DNA of 46,114 nt, from the NCBI RefSeq assembly GCF_024170405.1, contig NZ_JALJYC010000022.1, positions 1-46,114 on the forward strand, given 5' to 3'. This document shows positions 32,993-41,203 of this stretch, piece after piece (the stretch's first letter is position 1; each line of letters begins with the position of its first letter). This DNA is from Neisseria perflava (GTDB taxonomy: Bacteria; Pseudomonadota; Gammaproteobacteria; Burkholderiales; Neisseriaceae). The position numbers and the translations under genes were made by a program. The notes below the pieces were generated by a model that did not search any database, was not told where the DNA came from, and saw only the letters and a list, made by a program, of their open reading frames with translations.

Positions 32993-34175
32993 TTAACCGC
33001 CCGCTTTTGCCATAAAATCATCCCGCTTAACCAGCGTCCACACCAGCACCAATGCGGCTGCCGCCAGCAGCGCACCGGCAAAGCCGACGCTGTTCAAACC
33101 GAACCAAACGGTCACATAATGCCCCAGCAGCGCACCGCCGCCGATACCGATGTTATACAGGCCGGAATAAATCGAATTGGCCACGTCGGTCGCATCCGAA
33201 GCGAAGTTCAGCACTTTGGAAATCATGCCCAAGCTGACAATCGCAATCGACACACCCCAAAAGAAACACATCACATACACCGTCCACACCGAGCTGACCA
33301 TCGGCAGCAACAGCAAAGTCACCGCCACAATCATGGCCGTAGCGCCGATAAAAAACCGGCGCGGGAATTTGGCAAACCATTTGCCGAAGATATACGAAGC
33401 GGCAAAACCGGCAATACCGTACAAGCCCAAAAGTATCGTTACCTGCTCCGGCAGGAAGCCGCCGATTTGCAAGACAAACGGCTCGATATAGCTGTACGCG
33501 GTAAAGTGCGCCGTAATGATAAACACGGTAAATACATACAGCAACAGCAGGTTTTTACGCTTAAACAGCACGGGCAGGCTGGCGAGCGAACCGGTGTTAA
33601 CGCTCGGCAAAAGCGGCAGGTTTTTCGCCAAAATTACCATCACCGCCGCCGCGCACAGGCCAATCAGCAAAAAGCTGACCTGCCAGCTGTAATACTGGCC
33701 GATCACGCGCCCCAGCGGAATGCCCAATACCATCGCAATCACCGTACCCGTGCTCAACAGCCCCAAAGCCTGATTGCCCTTGCCTTTCGGCGCAACCCGC
33801 ACCGCCAGCGAAGACGTAATCGACCAAAACACAGCATGGGTCAGCGCAATCCCGATACGGCTGACCAGCAGGATTTTGAAGTTCCAAGCAAAAAAACGAC
33901 ACCACATGGCTGAGTACAAACAGCCCGAACAAAATCAGCAGCAGCTTACGCCGTTCCACATTTTTCGTCAGCAACATCAGCGGCAGCGACAGCAGCGCCA
34001 CAATCCAAGCGTAAACCGTAATCATCATGCCGACTTCGGTCGGCGACATACTGAAACTTTGGCCGATGTCGCTCAACAGCGCAATCGGGATGTATTCGGT
34101 GGTATTGAAAATAAATGCGCCTACCGCCAAAGCCATCACGCTGAGCCACTGTTTTTTCTCTTTTTGATTCGGCAT
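32993..34175 (-). pseudogene. MFS sugar/drug efflux transporter, frameshifted
   Basis: Together the two frames make one complete SotB-like major facilitator of about 390 residues with 12 membrane helices. The first part starts at 34175 (MPNQKEKKQW) and reads FNTTEYIPIALLSDIGQSF up to HVVSFF. The second begins AWNFKILLVSRIGIALTHAVFW and runs to 32993. The break is at a run of seven A (33890-33896): with six, the frame would read SFFAWN without interruption. The cause may be a true mutation, phase variation by slippage, or a base-calling error. SotB-type pumps export sugars such as arabinose or IPTG, but the substrate here is unknown. Confidence 0.88.
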
Positions 34176-34244
34176 TTCAAATTCTCTTATCCTGTTTGAG
34201 CAAAGGCGTATTGTACGCTGGTTCATCTATGATTTGAAACGACA

Positions 34245-34288
34245 GATTAGGCCGTCTGAAAACGAACTATTTTTCAGACGGCCTAATC
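34245..34288. terminator. DUS hairpin with 18-base stem
   Basis: GATTAGGCCGTCTGAAAA (34245-34262) pairs with its complement ending at 34288. It lies upstream of the MFS gene and before copZ. A further repeat, GGATGCAATA with TATTGCACC, follows at about 34293-34322. Confidence 0.6.
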
Positions 34289-34430
34289 GTAGGATGCAAT
34301 AGGCGGTACGCCGTATTGCACCGATTAGCGGCTGTTTGGGTCACAGCAAGCATAGAACGTCCCCTGCTCAGTTTCAGACGGCCTTACCGTACTTGGTTTC
34401 CACTTACCCGACCATATATTAACGAAACGC

Positions 34431-34461
34431 TTGACCTTAACCCCGCGTTAAGGTTTATAGT
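34431..34461 (+). promoter_or_regulatory. CueR/MerR-type copper promoter of copZ-copA
   Basis: TTGACC (34431-34436) and TATAGT (34456-34461) are separated by 19 bases, the overlong spacing that MerR-family activators correct by twisting DNA. Between and overlapping them is a perfect palindrome, ACCTTAAC-CCCGC-GTTAAGGT (34434-34454). The CueR consensus has ACCTT and AAGGT arms at this spacing. The next gene is a copper chaperone. No merR-type gene lies in the window, so the regulator must be elsewhere. Confidence 0.75.
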
Positions 34462-34503
34462 GGCTTCATTCTCCAACCGTAAGCAAAACAGAAAGGAAAC
34501 ATC

Positions 34504-34713
34504 ATGGCAAACATTACCTTAAACATCGGCGGCATGACCTGCGGCGGCTGCGTGAAAAGCGTTACCCGTATTCTGGAAGGCGTGGACGGTGTTTCTTCCG
34601 CCGCCGTCAGCTTGGAAAATAACAGCGCCGTTGTTGAATTTGACGAGGGCAAAACCAATCCCGCCGCGCTGATTGAAGCCGTGGAAGACGGCGGCTTCGA
34701 CGCGTCTTTGTGA
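34504..34713 (+). CDS. copZ: Copper chaperone CopZ (heavy-metal-associated domain)
   Basis: 69-residue single HMA domain with GGMTCGGC (Cys13 and Cys16) that binds Cu(I) and passes it to CopA in the cytoplasm. The beta-alpha-beta pattern of the family is clear (ITLNIGGM, KSVTRILEGVDGV, VVEFDEGKTNPAALIEAVEDGGF). The ribosome site AAAGGAA is good. It is the first gene behind the CueR-type promoter and shares it with copA 66 bases on, across a DUS hairpin that may lower copA transcription relative to copZ. Confidence 0.93.
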   Translation: MANITLNIGGMTCGGCVKSVTRILEGVDGVSSAAVSLENNSAVVEFDEGKTNPAALIEAVEDGGFDASL

Positions 34714-34714
34714 T

Positions 34715-34756
34715 TTTTCAGACGGCCTTTCCCGCTCCCGAAAGGCCGTCTGAAAA
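34715..34756 (+). terminator. DUS hairpin between copZ and copA (possible attenuator)
   Basis: A perfect 16-base stem (TTTTCAGACGGCCTTT with AAAGGCCGTCTGAAAA) closes the loop CCCGCTCCCG. It begins within two bases of the copZ stop and ends 23 bases before copA. No T tract follows on the plus strand, so partial termination or mRNA protection of copZ is more likely than a full stop. Confidence 0.6.
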
Positions 34757-34779
34757 CCCGCTCAAAAAGGACACACATC

Positions 34780-36945
34780 ATGCAGCAAAAAGTCCGTTTC
34801 CAAATCGAAGGCATGACCTGCCAAGCCTGTGCTTCCCGGATTGAAAAAGTCCTCAACAAAGAAGACTTTATCGGCCATGCCGAAGTCAATTTCGCCAGCG
34901 AAGAAGCGCAAGTCACCTTTGACGACAGTAAAACCAATGTTGGCGACATTACCAAAATCATCGAGAAAACCGGCTACGGCGCGATTGAAAAAACCGATGC
35001 GCTGCCGGCTGCCGCCGGTGGCGAGGTACATATCGGTTGGCGTTTGTGGCTGCTCTTCATCATCAATATCCCGTTTCTCATCGGTATGGCGGGCATGATG
35101 ATCGGCCGCCACGACTGGATGTTGCCCGTCGCTTGGCAGTTTGTCTTGGCAAGCATTGTGCAGCTGTGGCTGGCCGTGCCGTTTTACAAAAGTGCGTGGG
35201 CGAGCATTAAGGGCGGATTGGCCAATATGGATGTGTTGGTGACCATCGGCACGGTGTCGATTTACCTCTATTCCGTGTATATGATGTTGCACTATCAGAA
35301 TATGGGGCACGACGGCGCGGCGCATGTGTATTTTGAAGCGGGCGCGATGGTGATCGGTTTTGTGTCGTTGGGCAAATTTTTGGAACACCGCACCAAAAAA
35401 TCCAGCCTCAACAGCTTGTCGCTGATGTTGCAGCTCACGCCTTCCACCGCTAGCGTGCAGCGCGGCGGCGCATGGCAGACCCTGCCGATAGACCAAGTGC
35501 AAATCGGCGACTTAATCCGCGCCAACCACGGCGAACGCATTGCCGCCGACGGCATGGTCGAGAGCGGCAGCGGCTGGGCCGATGAAAGCCACCTTACCGG
35601 CGAATCCAATCCCGAAATGAAGCAAAGCGGCAGCGATGTGTTGGCCGGCGCGCTGATGACCGACGGCAGCATTGTCTACCGCACCACCGCGCTGGGCAGC
35701 CAAACCCTGCTCGGCGACATGATGAACGCGCTGTCCGAAGCGCAGGGCAGCAAAGCGCCGATTGCGCGCGTGGCGAACAAAGCGGCGGCGGTGTTTGTGC
35801 CGGTGGTGGTCGGCATAGCCGTGTTGACCTTTATCATTACTTGGCTGGTGGTGCGCGATTGGACAACCGCTTTAATGCACGCCGTGGCGGTGCTGGTGAT
35901 TGCCTGCCCGTGCGCCCTCGGTTTGGCGACGCCTGCCGCGATTATGGTGGGCATGGGCAAAGCGGTGAAACACGGCGTATGGTTTAAAGACGCGGCTTCG
36001 CTGGAAGAGTCGGCGCACGTCAATGCTGTGGTGCTGGACAAAACCGGTACGCTTACCGAAGGCCGTCCGCAGGTTGCCGCTGTGTATGTCGTATCCGGCA
36101 GCGCGTATGACGAAGACGATTTATACCGCATCGCCGCCGCCGTCGAGCAAAACGCCACCCACCCGCTAGCAAACGCGATTGTGTCCGCCGCCCTAGCCCG
36201 CAATTTGGCTATTCCCGCCGCAACCCACGCGCAAACCGCCGTCGGCGCAGGTATTTCGGCTGAAGTAGAAGGCGTAGGTACGGTCAACGTCGGCAAAGCC
36301 GATTACGCCAAGCTGACCCTGCCCGCCGATTCAGACGGCATTTGGCAGATTGCCAGCATAGTGGCCGTATCGGTGGGCGGCCAAGCCGTCGGCGCATTTG
36401 CATTGGCAGATACGCTGAAATCAGATACCGCCGAAGCGATACGCCGCCTGAAAGCGCACGATATCGAAGTGTATGTGATGAGCGGCGACCATCAGGGTAC
36501 GGTGTCGTATATCGCCAATCAGTTGGGCATAGCCCATGCCTACGGCAACATGAGCCCGCGCGACAAAGCGGCGGCGGTGCAAAAATTGAAAAACGAAGGC
36601 AAAACCGTGGCGATGGTGGGTGACGGTGTCAACGACGCGCCCGCGCTGGCTGCCGCCAACGTCAGCTTCGCTATGAAAGGCGGCGCGGATGTGGCGGAAC
36701 ACACCGCCTCCGCCACGCTCATGCAGCACTCGGTCAACCAGCTGGCCGACGCGCAGCTGGTAGCGCGCGCCACCTTGAAAAACATCAAGCAGAATCTGTT
36801 TTTCGCCTTTTTCTACAATATTTTGGGCATTCCGCTGGCCGCGTTCGGTTTTCTCAGCCCGGTCATTGCAGGCGCGGCGATGGCGATGAGCTCGATTTCG
36901 GTGTTGGGCAATGCGCTGCGCTTGAAACGGGTAAAGATTGATTAG
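34780..36945 (+). CDS. copA: Copper-exporting P-type ATPase CopA
   Basis: Cu(I)-translocating P1B-ATPase of the inner membrane, 721 residues. One N-terminal HMA domain has C14 and C17 (GMTCQAC), then eight membrane helices. The CPC motif is C376-P-C378 in the ion channel, the phosphorylated Asp420 is in DKTGTLTEG, the HP motif is THPLANA, and MVGDGVNDAPAL is the hinge. Together with copZ it forms a copper-detoxification unit induced by Cu(I). The gene ends the operon, followed by a DUS hairpin. Confidence 0.96.
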   Translation: MQQKVRFQIEGMTCQACASRIEKVLNKEDFIGHAEVNFASEEAQVTFDDSKTNVGDITKIIEKTGYGAIEKTDALPAAAGGEVHIGWRLWLLFIINIPFLIGMAGMMIGRHDWMLPVAWQFVLASIVQLWLAVPFYKSAWASIKGGLANMDVLVTIGTVSIYLYSVYMMLHYQNMGHDGAAHVYFEAGAMVIGFVSLGKFLEHRTKKSSLNSLSLMLQLTPSTASVQRGGAWQTLPIDQVQIGDLIRANHGERIAADGMVESGSGWADESHLTGESNPEMKQSGSDVLAGALMTDGSIVYRTTALGSQTLLGDMMNALSEAQGSKAPIARVANKAAAVFVPVVVGIAVLTFIITWLVVRDWTTALMHAVAVLVIACPCALGLATPAAIMVGMGKAVKHGVWFKDAASLEESAHVNAVVLDKTGTLTEGRPQVAAVYVVSGSAYDEDDLYRIAAAVEQNATHPLANAIVSAALARNLAIPAATHAQTAVGAGISAEVEGVGTVNVGKADYAKLTLPADSDGIWQIASIVAVSVGGQAVGAFALADTLKSDTAEAIRRLKAHDIEVYVMSGDHQGTVSYIANQLGIAHAYGNMSPRDKAAAVQKLKNEGKTVAMVGDGVNDAPALAAANVSFAMKGGADVAEHTASATLMQHSVNQLADAQLVARATLKNIKQNLFFAFFYNILGIPLAAFGFLSPVIAGAAMAMSSISVLGNALRLKRVKID

Positions 36946-36963
36946 CCCGCCGCGCAATAGAGT

Positions 36964-37007
36964 AAGGCCGTCTGAAAGGGATGACAGAAATCTTTTCAGA
37001 CGGCCTT
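36964..37007. terminator. DUS-pair terminator after copA
   Basis: AAGGCCGTCTGAAA and its inverted copy, with a T run at the end on the plus strand. A TATAAT at 37015-37020 follows at once and probably belongs to the next gene. Confidence 0.75.
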
Positions 37008-37053
37008 TTTCCGCTATAATCAGCGCATTTCCCCATATTTCGGAATCCATCCC

Positions 37054-37311
37054 ATGACCATGATGACCATCATGAACTACATCCTCGTCGGCCTGTGTAT
37101 CTTCACCGCCCTCTTGGTGTGGTCGCGCAACTGGAAACGCAAACAGGCGTATTACGAAAAAATCAAAAGCAATCCCGACAACATCAAATGGGTGCGCGAA
37201 CATTTGAGCGGTGTCGAAATCGAAGATTTGAAAGCCGTCAGCGAACGCTTCGGCCTGCCCATGCTGCAAGCCAAGCAGTTGCTTGATTTTTGTCAAAAGA
37301 GCAAGCCTTAA
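37054..37311 (+). CDS. Small membrane protein of unknown function
   Basis: 85 residues. Its start region is MTMMTIMNYI with several Met codons, so the exact start is open; the Met at residue 7 is equally possible. A membrane helix is predicted at about 8-23, then an amphipathic charged stretch (RNWKRKQAYYEKIK) and a small helical C-terminal domain. A TATAAT lies 34 bases upstream. I do not recognise the family and there is no operon partner. Confidence 0.7.
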   Translation: MTMMTIMNYILVGLCIFTALLVWSRNWKRKQAYYEKIKSNPDNIKWVREHLSGVEIEDLKAVSERFGLPMLQAKQLLDFCQKSKP

Positions 37312-37346
37312 TCCGCTTTGTTGTCTTCTGTCATTTGATTGATGTT

Positions 37347-37394
37347 AAGGCCGTCTGAAAATATTACGCCTATAATCGTTTTTCAGACGGCCTT
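37347..37394. promoter_or_regulatory. DUS pair enclosing a TATAAT before the SGNH gene
   Basis: AGGCCGTCTGAA (37348-37359) and its inverted copy (37382-37393) frame a loop that contains TATAAT at 37371-37376. The SGNH gene starts 24 bases later with GGAGGA as ribosome site. Hairpin and promoter are therefore superimposed. Confidence 0.45.
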
Positions 37395-37417
37395 ATCTTT
37401 CGGAGGACACTTTCCCA

Positions 37418-37990
37418 ATGACTGTATATCTTATCGGCGATTCCATCCGTTTGGGCTACGAGCCTTTCGTGCGCCGCGCCCTCGCCGACACCCGCATTTT
37501 CACCCTGCCGCAAAACGGCCAATCTTCCCGCGAAGTCCTCCAAACCCTGCCTCAGGCCACCACCGGCATACAGCCCGGCGACATCGTCCATCTCAACTGC
37601 GGCCTGCACGACATCCGCCGCAACCAAGGCGTCGCCCTGCCCGTTTCCGATTTGAATACCTACCTCGGCAATTTGCAGCAGATTTTCCAGAGTCTACGCA
37701 AAATGCAGGCCAAAGTCATTTGGGCCAGCAGCACGCCGTTTTTGGAACAGGTGCACAACTTGGTCAAACCCTCGCGCCGCTATCTTGCCGACATCTGCCT
37801 GTATAACCAGTCTGCCGACAAGCTGGCACGCAAGTTCGGCTTTGCCGTCAACGACCTCTACGGCCTGATGTTTGAGCAGGATTTAACCGCGCTGATGGTG
37901 TGCGACGGCTTGCATTTCAACGAATTCGGGCATGAAATTTTAGGCAAAGCCGTGGCGGAAAGCATACGGCGGCAGATGAATGTGGGGTAA
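37418..37990 (+). CDS. SGNH/GDSL-type hydrolase
   Basis: 190 residues, no signal peptide, so cytoplasmic. Block I is IGDSI with Ser9 as the nucleophile. Block III would be GLHD (62-65) in place of the usual GxND. Block V is DGLHF with Asp163 and His166. These make a working Ser-His-Asp set plausible. The family covers esterases, thioesterases and acetylxylan-type deacetylases; nothing nearby tells the substrate. The ribosome site GGAGGAC is strong. Confidence 0.85.
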   Translation: MTVYLIGDSIRLGYEPFVRRALADTRIFTLPQNGQSSREVLQTLPQATTGIQPGDIVHLNCGLHDIRRNQGVALPVSDLNTYLGNLQQIFQSLRKMQAKVIWASSTPFLEQVHNLVKPSRRYLADICLYNQSADKLARKFGFAVNDLYGLMFEQDLTALMVCDGLHFNEFGHEILGKAVAESIRRQMNVG

Positions 37991-37994
37991 GGGA

Positions 37995-38065
37995 TATAGT
38001 CGGAGAAATTAAGTTCTGTTACAGAAGTCGTAGGGTGGGCACTTGCTGCCCACCCTACGACTATA
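37995..38065. repeat. Short TATAG-ended element (71 bp)
   Basis: TATAGTCG (37995-38002) and CGACTATA (38058-38065) are its inverted ends. Inside are the small palindrome TCTGTTACAGA and a perfect 15-base stem (38027-38041 with 38047-38061) of the GTAGGGTGGGCA type. The same TATAG ends as the two MITEs suggest the same transposase mobilised it, or that it is an internally deleted relative. Confidence 0.65.
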
Positions 38066-38083
38066 ACATTCATTTGTCACACG

Positions 38084-38145
38084 AAAAGGCCGTCTGAAAA
38101 CCTGCCACCGGTTTATCTGTAACAGAATTTCAGACGGCCTTTTTG
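38084..38145. terminator. DUS-pair hairpin between SGNH and pepP
   Basis: AAAAGGCCGTCTGAAA and its inverted copy lie about 28 bases apart. It separates two convergent genes and follows pepP on the minus strand. Confidence 0.65.
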
Positions 38146-38158
38146 CGCCAATGCACAT

Positions 38159-39469
38159 TTATCCGCGCATAAGCGCCTCAATATCCGCCACGCTTTTCGG
38201 CGCCAGCGCGGTATAGTTTTCGCCGCCGTCGGCAGTCACCAATACATTGTCTTCAATGCGGATACCGATATTGTGATAGTCCGCCGGAATATCATCCGCC
38301 GCAGCAATATATAAGCCCGGCTCGATGGTGGTACACACACCCGGCTGTAACAGCAGCGGTTTGCCATCCTGCCAGCGTTTGCCGACATCGTGGACATCCA
38401 TGCCGACCCAGTGGCCGAGGCCGTGCATATAAAAACGCTGGTAGGCTTGCGATTCGATGTTGCCGTCCACCGAGCCTTTGAGCAGTTTGAAATCCAGCAA
38501 GCCCTGCACCAAAATCCGCAAAGCCAAGAGATGGATTCCGCCCCAATCGGCATTCGGCTTCACCGCCGCAATCGCGGCCTCGTTCGCCGCCAACACCACT
38601 TCGTAAATGTCTTTTTGCGCCGCGCTGAATTTGCCGTTTACCGGAAACGTGCGCGTAATATCGCCCGCGTAAAATTCGTATTCCGCACCGGCATCAATCA
38701 GCAGCAAATCGCCGTCCTGCAACACATCTTTGTTGTCAATGTAATGCAGGCAGCAGGCGTTTTTGCCGCCGGCGACGATGGTGTTGTAAGACGGGAAACG
38801 CGCATTGTGGCGCATAAATTCGTGCAAAATCTCCGCTTCGATTTGCAGCTCGCCCAAACCTGGGCGGGTTTGCCGCATGGCGCGGATATGCGCCAGTGCG
38901 CTGATTTCGCCTGCTTTTTTTATCAAACTGATTTCATGTTCGTCTTTAATCAGGCGCATGGAATCAAGCAGCGCCGCCAAATCCGCCAGATTTTCCGGCG
39001 CATAGCTGTTGGTTTGGATACGCCGCCCCGCGCTTTGCTGCACTTCGTGCCATTGCGCCATCAATGCGCGGTCATGCTTGGGATACACGCCCCATAAGGC
39101 GTACAGGCTTTTTTTGTTCAACAGCGCCTGCGCAAAATACTGCGGCCATTCGGTGTTAACATGAGCCTCATCAAAACCGAATACCTCCTGCGCCGCTTGT
39201 GCGCCGTAGCGAAAACCGTTCCAAATTTCGCGCAGAGGGTCTTTATCGCGGCAGAACAAAATGCTGCGCTGCGTCGCGCCATCAAGCAGCAACACGGCTT
39301 CCGGCTCGTCAAAACCGGTCAGATAATGAAAATAGCTGTCTTGGCGGAACGGAAACTCGGTATCGTTGCTGCGGCGTTGCTCCGGCGCGGCAAACAAGAC
39401 GGCAATGCCGTCGCTGCCTATGGTTTCCAATACGCGGCGACGGCGTTCGATATAAGGGGTGGTGTTCAT
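38159..39469 (-). CDS. pepP: Xaa-Pro aminopeptidase (aminopeptidase P)
   Basis: Metallopeptidase of family M24 that removes N-terminal residues before proline; 436 residues from the ATG at 39469 (MNTTPYIERR), which follows the good ribosome site GGAAAGAAG. The N-terminal domain (FPFRQDSYFHYLTGF) is followed by the pita-bread catalytic domain with two-metal ligands in LIDAGAEYEFYAGDITRTF (two Asp), HGLGHWVGMDVHD (His), TTIEPGLY (Glu) and IRIEDNVL (Glu). The frame is open backward without a stop into the VanZ-like gene, so a longer fusion product is possible as well. Confidence 0.95.
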   Translation of the reverse strand: MNTTPYIERRRRVLETIGSDGIAVLFAAPEQRRSNDTEFPFRQDSYFHYLTGFDEPEAVLLLDGATQRSILFCRDKDPLREIWNGFRYGAQAAQEVFGFDEAHVNTEWPQYFAQALLNKKSLYALWGVYPKHDRALMAQWHEVQQSAGRRIQTNSYAPENLADLAALLDSMRLIKDEHEISLIKKAGEISALAHIRAMRQTRPGLGELQIEAEILHEFMRHNARFPSYNTIVAGGKNACCLHYIDNKDVLQDGDLLLIDAGAEYEFYAGDITRTFPVNGKFSAAQKDIYEVVLAANEAAIAAVKPNADWGGIHLLALRILVQGLLDFKLLKGSVDGNIESQAYQRFYMHGLGHWVGMDVHDVGKRWQDGKPLLLQPGVCTTIEPGLYIAAADDIPADYHNIGIRIEDNVLVTADGGENYTALAPKSVADIEALMRG

Positions 39470-39937
39470 CTTCTTTCCTTCCGTTTTTCTGATTAAGGCC
39501 GGATAACAGGCGGGCTGCGCCCGCACCAAAACTGCCGAAATCAATTTTTTTTCAGACGGCCTGTTGGCAACAGATTGTTTGGCGGCAACGGTTTGCGCAG
39601 CCAGCCACAAAGCCGCCGCTGCCCCCAGCATATCCGCGATACCGTCGCCCAATGTCCCCTGCCGTGTGGCGGTAAACGCAGCTTGTGCGCACTCGCTGGC
39701 AACGGCGTAAACCAGCGCGGCCACCAGCAAAGCGCGGTACGGTATCGCCCGTTTGTCCTGCATAAAGGCTTTGGCGCACAGCCAGAATTGGGTAAAAAAC
39801 AGCCCGAAATGGGCGGCTTTGTCAAAATGGGGAAACGGCGGCGGCGTATTGCCCGACTCGCGAAACAGCAGGAAATAAATCCCCGCTGCCAACCACAGCA
39901 AGGCCAATACGCTGAATTTATTGCGCGGCGCAGCCAT
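39470..39937 (-). CDS. VanZ-like membrane protein, no stop before pepP
   Basis: Starts at 39937 (MAAPRNKFSVLALLWL). The first 120 residues form four membrane helices with the VanZ-family pattern FDKAAHFGLFFTQFWLCAKAF and GTLGDGIADMLGAAAALWL. No stop codon follows: the frame passes through a DUS (read as NRPSEKKL) and about 25 ordinary-looking residues, then enters pepP in frame. Translated to the pepP stop it would be a 592-residue protein with aminopeptidase P behind a membrane anchor. VanZ-like proteins normally end near residue 125-150. A lost stop codon is the simplest explanation. Confidence 0.75.
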
Positions 39938-39938
39938 A

Positions 39939-40142
39939 TTAATCCTCTTCGTCCAACCAAGTTTGGCAGATACCCGCCAGGCGCACGAATTTGCCGCCGC
40001 GCTGTTGCAGCATATCGCACCATTGCGCCACTTCGTCGCGGCCCGGTGCTTCGTCCAAGCTGCATTCGTACAACCAGAAATCCAGCGTTTCTTCGACAAC
40101 GCCGACGGATTCGGTTTGGATAAGGTCAAATAATTCGGTCAT
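39939..40142 (-). CDS. Small acidic conserved-looking protein
   Basis: 67 residues from the ATG at 40142 (MTELFDLIQTES). A longer form to 40286 would run through pth and a DUS and is rejected. Acidic and Trp-rich (DFWLYECSLDE, AQWCDMLQQRG). It ends one base before the VanZ-like ATG, so the two are coupled. It lies 52 bases after pth on the same strand. No family is recognised. Confidence 0.7.
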   Translation of the reverse strand: MTELFDLIQTESVGVVEETLDFWLYECSLDEAPGRDEVAQWCDMLQQRGGKFVRLAGICQTWLDEED

Positions 40143-40194
40143 GGGTATGCGGTATAAAATAAAATCGGGGGGGGAGGCCGTCTGAAAATCAGGA

Positions 40195-40776
40195 TTATTT
40201 GCTGTGTAAAAACCGTTGCGCAGTTTCCCATTCGCCCGCCACCAAATCGGGTATGCCCTGCAAGGATTTGCGGATGGAATCGTCAATCAGTTCGCGGTCG
40301 GCGGCGCTGGGCTTGTTCAAGACATAGCCCACCACCAGATTTTTATCACCCGGATGGTCGATACCCAAACGCAAGCGGTAGAAATTGAGCGTACCCAAAC
40401 GCGCCTGAATGTCTTTCAAACCGTTGTGTCCGCCGTTGCCGCCGCCGAGTTTGAATTTAATCCGGCCGCAGGCGATGTCCAATTCGTCGTGCACCACCAG
40501 AATTTCTTCCGGCTTGATTTTGTAAAACTGCGCCAATGCTGCCACGGCCTGACCGGAGCGGTTCATAAACGTCATTGGTTTGAGCAGCCAAACATCGCCG
40601 CCCTCACGCGACACGCGCGCGACTTGGCCGAAGAATTTTTTTTCGTCCTTAAAGGTGGCGCGCCATTGCCAGGCCAATTCGTCGAGCAGCCAAAAGCCGA
40701 CGTTATGGCGGGTGTGTTCATATTCTTGGCCGGGGTTGCCCAGGCCGACGATGAGTTTGATTTTGTTTTCGGACAT
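40195..40776 (-). CDS. pth: Peptidyl-tRNA hydrolase
   Basis: Recycles tRNA by hydrolysing peptidyl-tRNA that drops off ribosomes; essential in most bacteria. 193 residues from the ATG at 40776 (MSENKIKLIVGLGNPG). Catalytic His24 is in EHTRHNVGF, with conserved Asn14, the FMNRSG loop, the HDELDIACGRIKFKLGGGNGGHNGLKDI segment and RLRLGIDHPG. The longer ORF upstream is not family sequence. It is probably the first gene of a unit with the small acidic gene, the VanZ-like gene and pepP. Confidence 0.97.
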   Translation of the reverse strand: MSENKIKLIVGLGNPGQEYEHTRHNVGFWLLDELAWQWRATFKDEKKFFGQVARVSREGGDVWLLKPMTFMNRSGQAVAALAQFYKIKPEEILVVHDELDIACGRIKFKLGGGNGGHNGLKDIQARLGTLNFYRLRLGIDHPGDKNLVVGYVLNKPSAADRELIDDSIRKSLQGIPDLVAGEWETAQRFLHSK

Positions 40777-40872
40777 GATGTAGTGAGTAATGTAGCGACA
40801 AGGGTTTAACCTGCCATTTAAAAAAATAATCCAATGAACGGGAGAACGCCCGATCTGCAAACCTTAGGGGAT

Positions 40873-40901
40873 AAGGCCGTCTGAATTTTTCAGACGGCCT
40901 C
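40873..40901. terminator. DUS-pair terminator between rnfH and pth
   Basis: AAGGCCGTCTGAA and TTCAGACGGCCT with only a 3-base spacer. It lies just after the rnfH stop on the minus strand. Confidence 0.75.
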
Positions 40902-40918
40902 AGCATATCGGACTGTGG

Positions 40919-41203
40919 TTACTGCGCTTCCTGCTCCTGCGCCACGCGGCGGCGGCGGGCTTCTTTCGGATCGATTAAAAGCGAACGGTAAATCTCAATG
41001 CGGTCTTTATCGAGCAACACAGTATCGTCTTTAACCCGTTTACCGAAAATGCCCAAGGGCGCGGTGTGCAAATCGACATCGGGAAATTCGTCGTTGATTT
41101 TGCTGGCTATTGCCGCTTCACGCACCGTTGTCCCTTCCGCCACCTGCATGCTTTGCAGCGCCTGCCTGTCCGACAGGCCGTAAACAATTTCGATATTAAG
41201 CAT
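40919..41203 (-). CDS. rnfH: RnfH family protein (UPF0125)
   Basis: 94 residues from the ATG at 41203 (MLNIEIVYGL). Ubiquitin-like beta-grasp fold of the RnfH/UPF0125 family, with LPLIVxx-type pattern IEIVYGLSDRQALQSMQV and GIFGKRVKDDTVLLDKDRIEIYRSLLIDPKEARRRR. Its start lies 8 bases inside the end of ratA, so it is translated with it. The ratA-rnfH pairing equals E. coli ratA-ratB. Its role is uncertain; Rnf-complex and toxin-antitoxin ideas have both been proposed. Confidence 0.92.
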   Translation of the reverse strand: MLNIEIVYGLSDRQALQSMQVAEGTTVREAAIASKINDEFPDVDLHTAPLGIFGKRVKDDTVLLDKDRIEIYRSLLIDPKEARRRRVAQEQEAQ

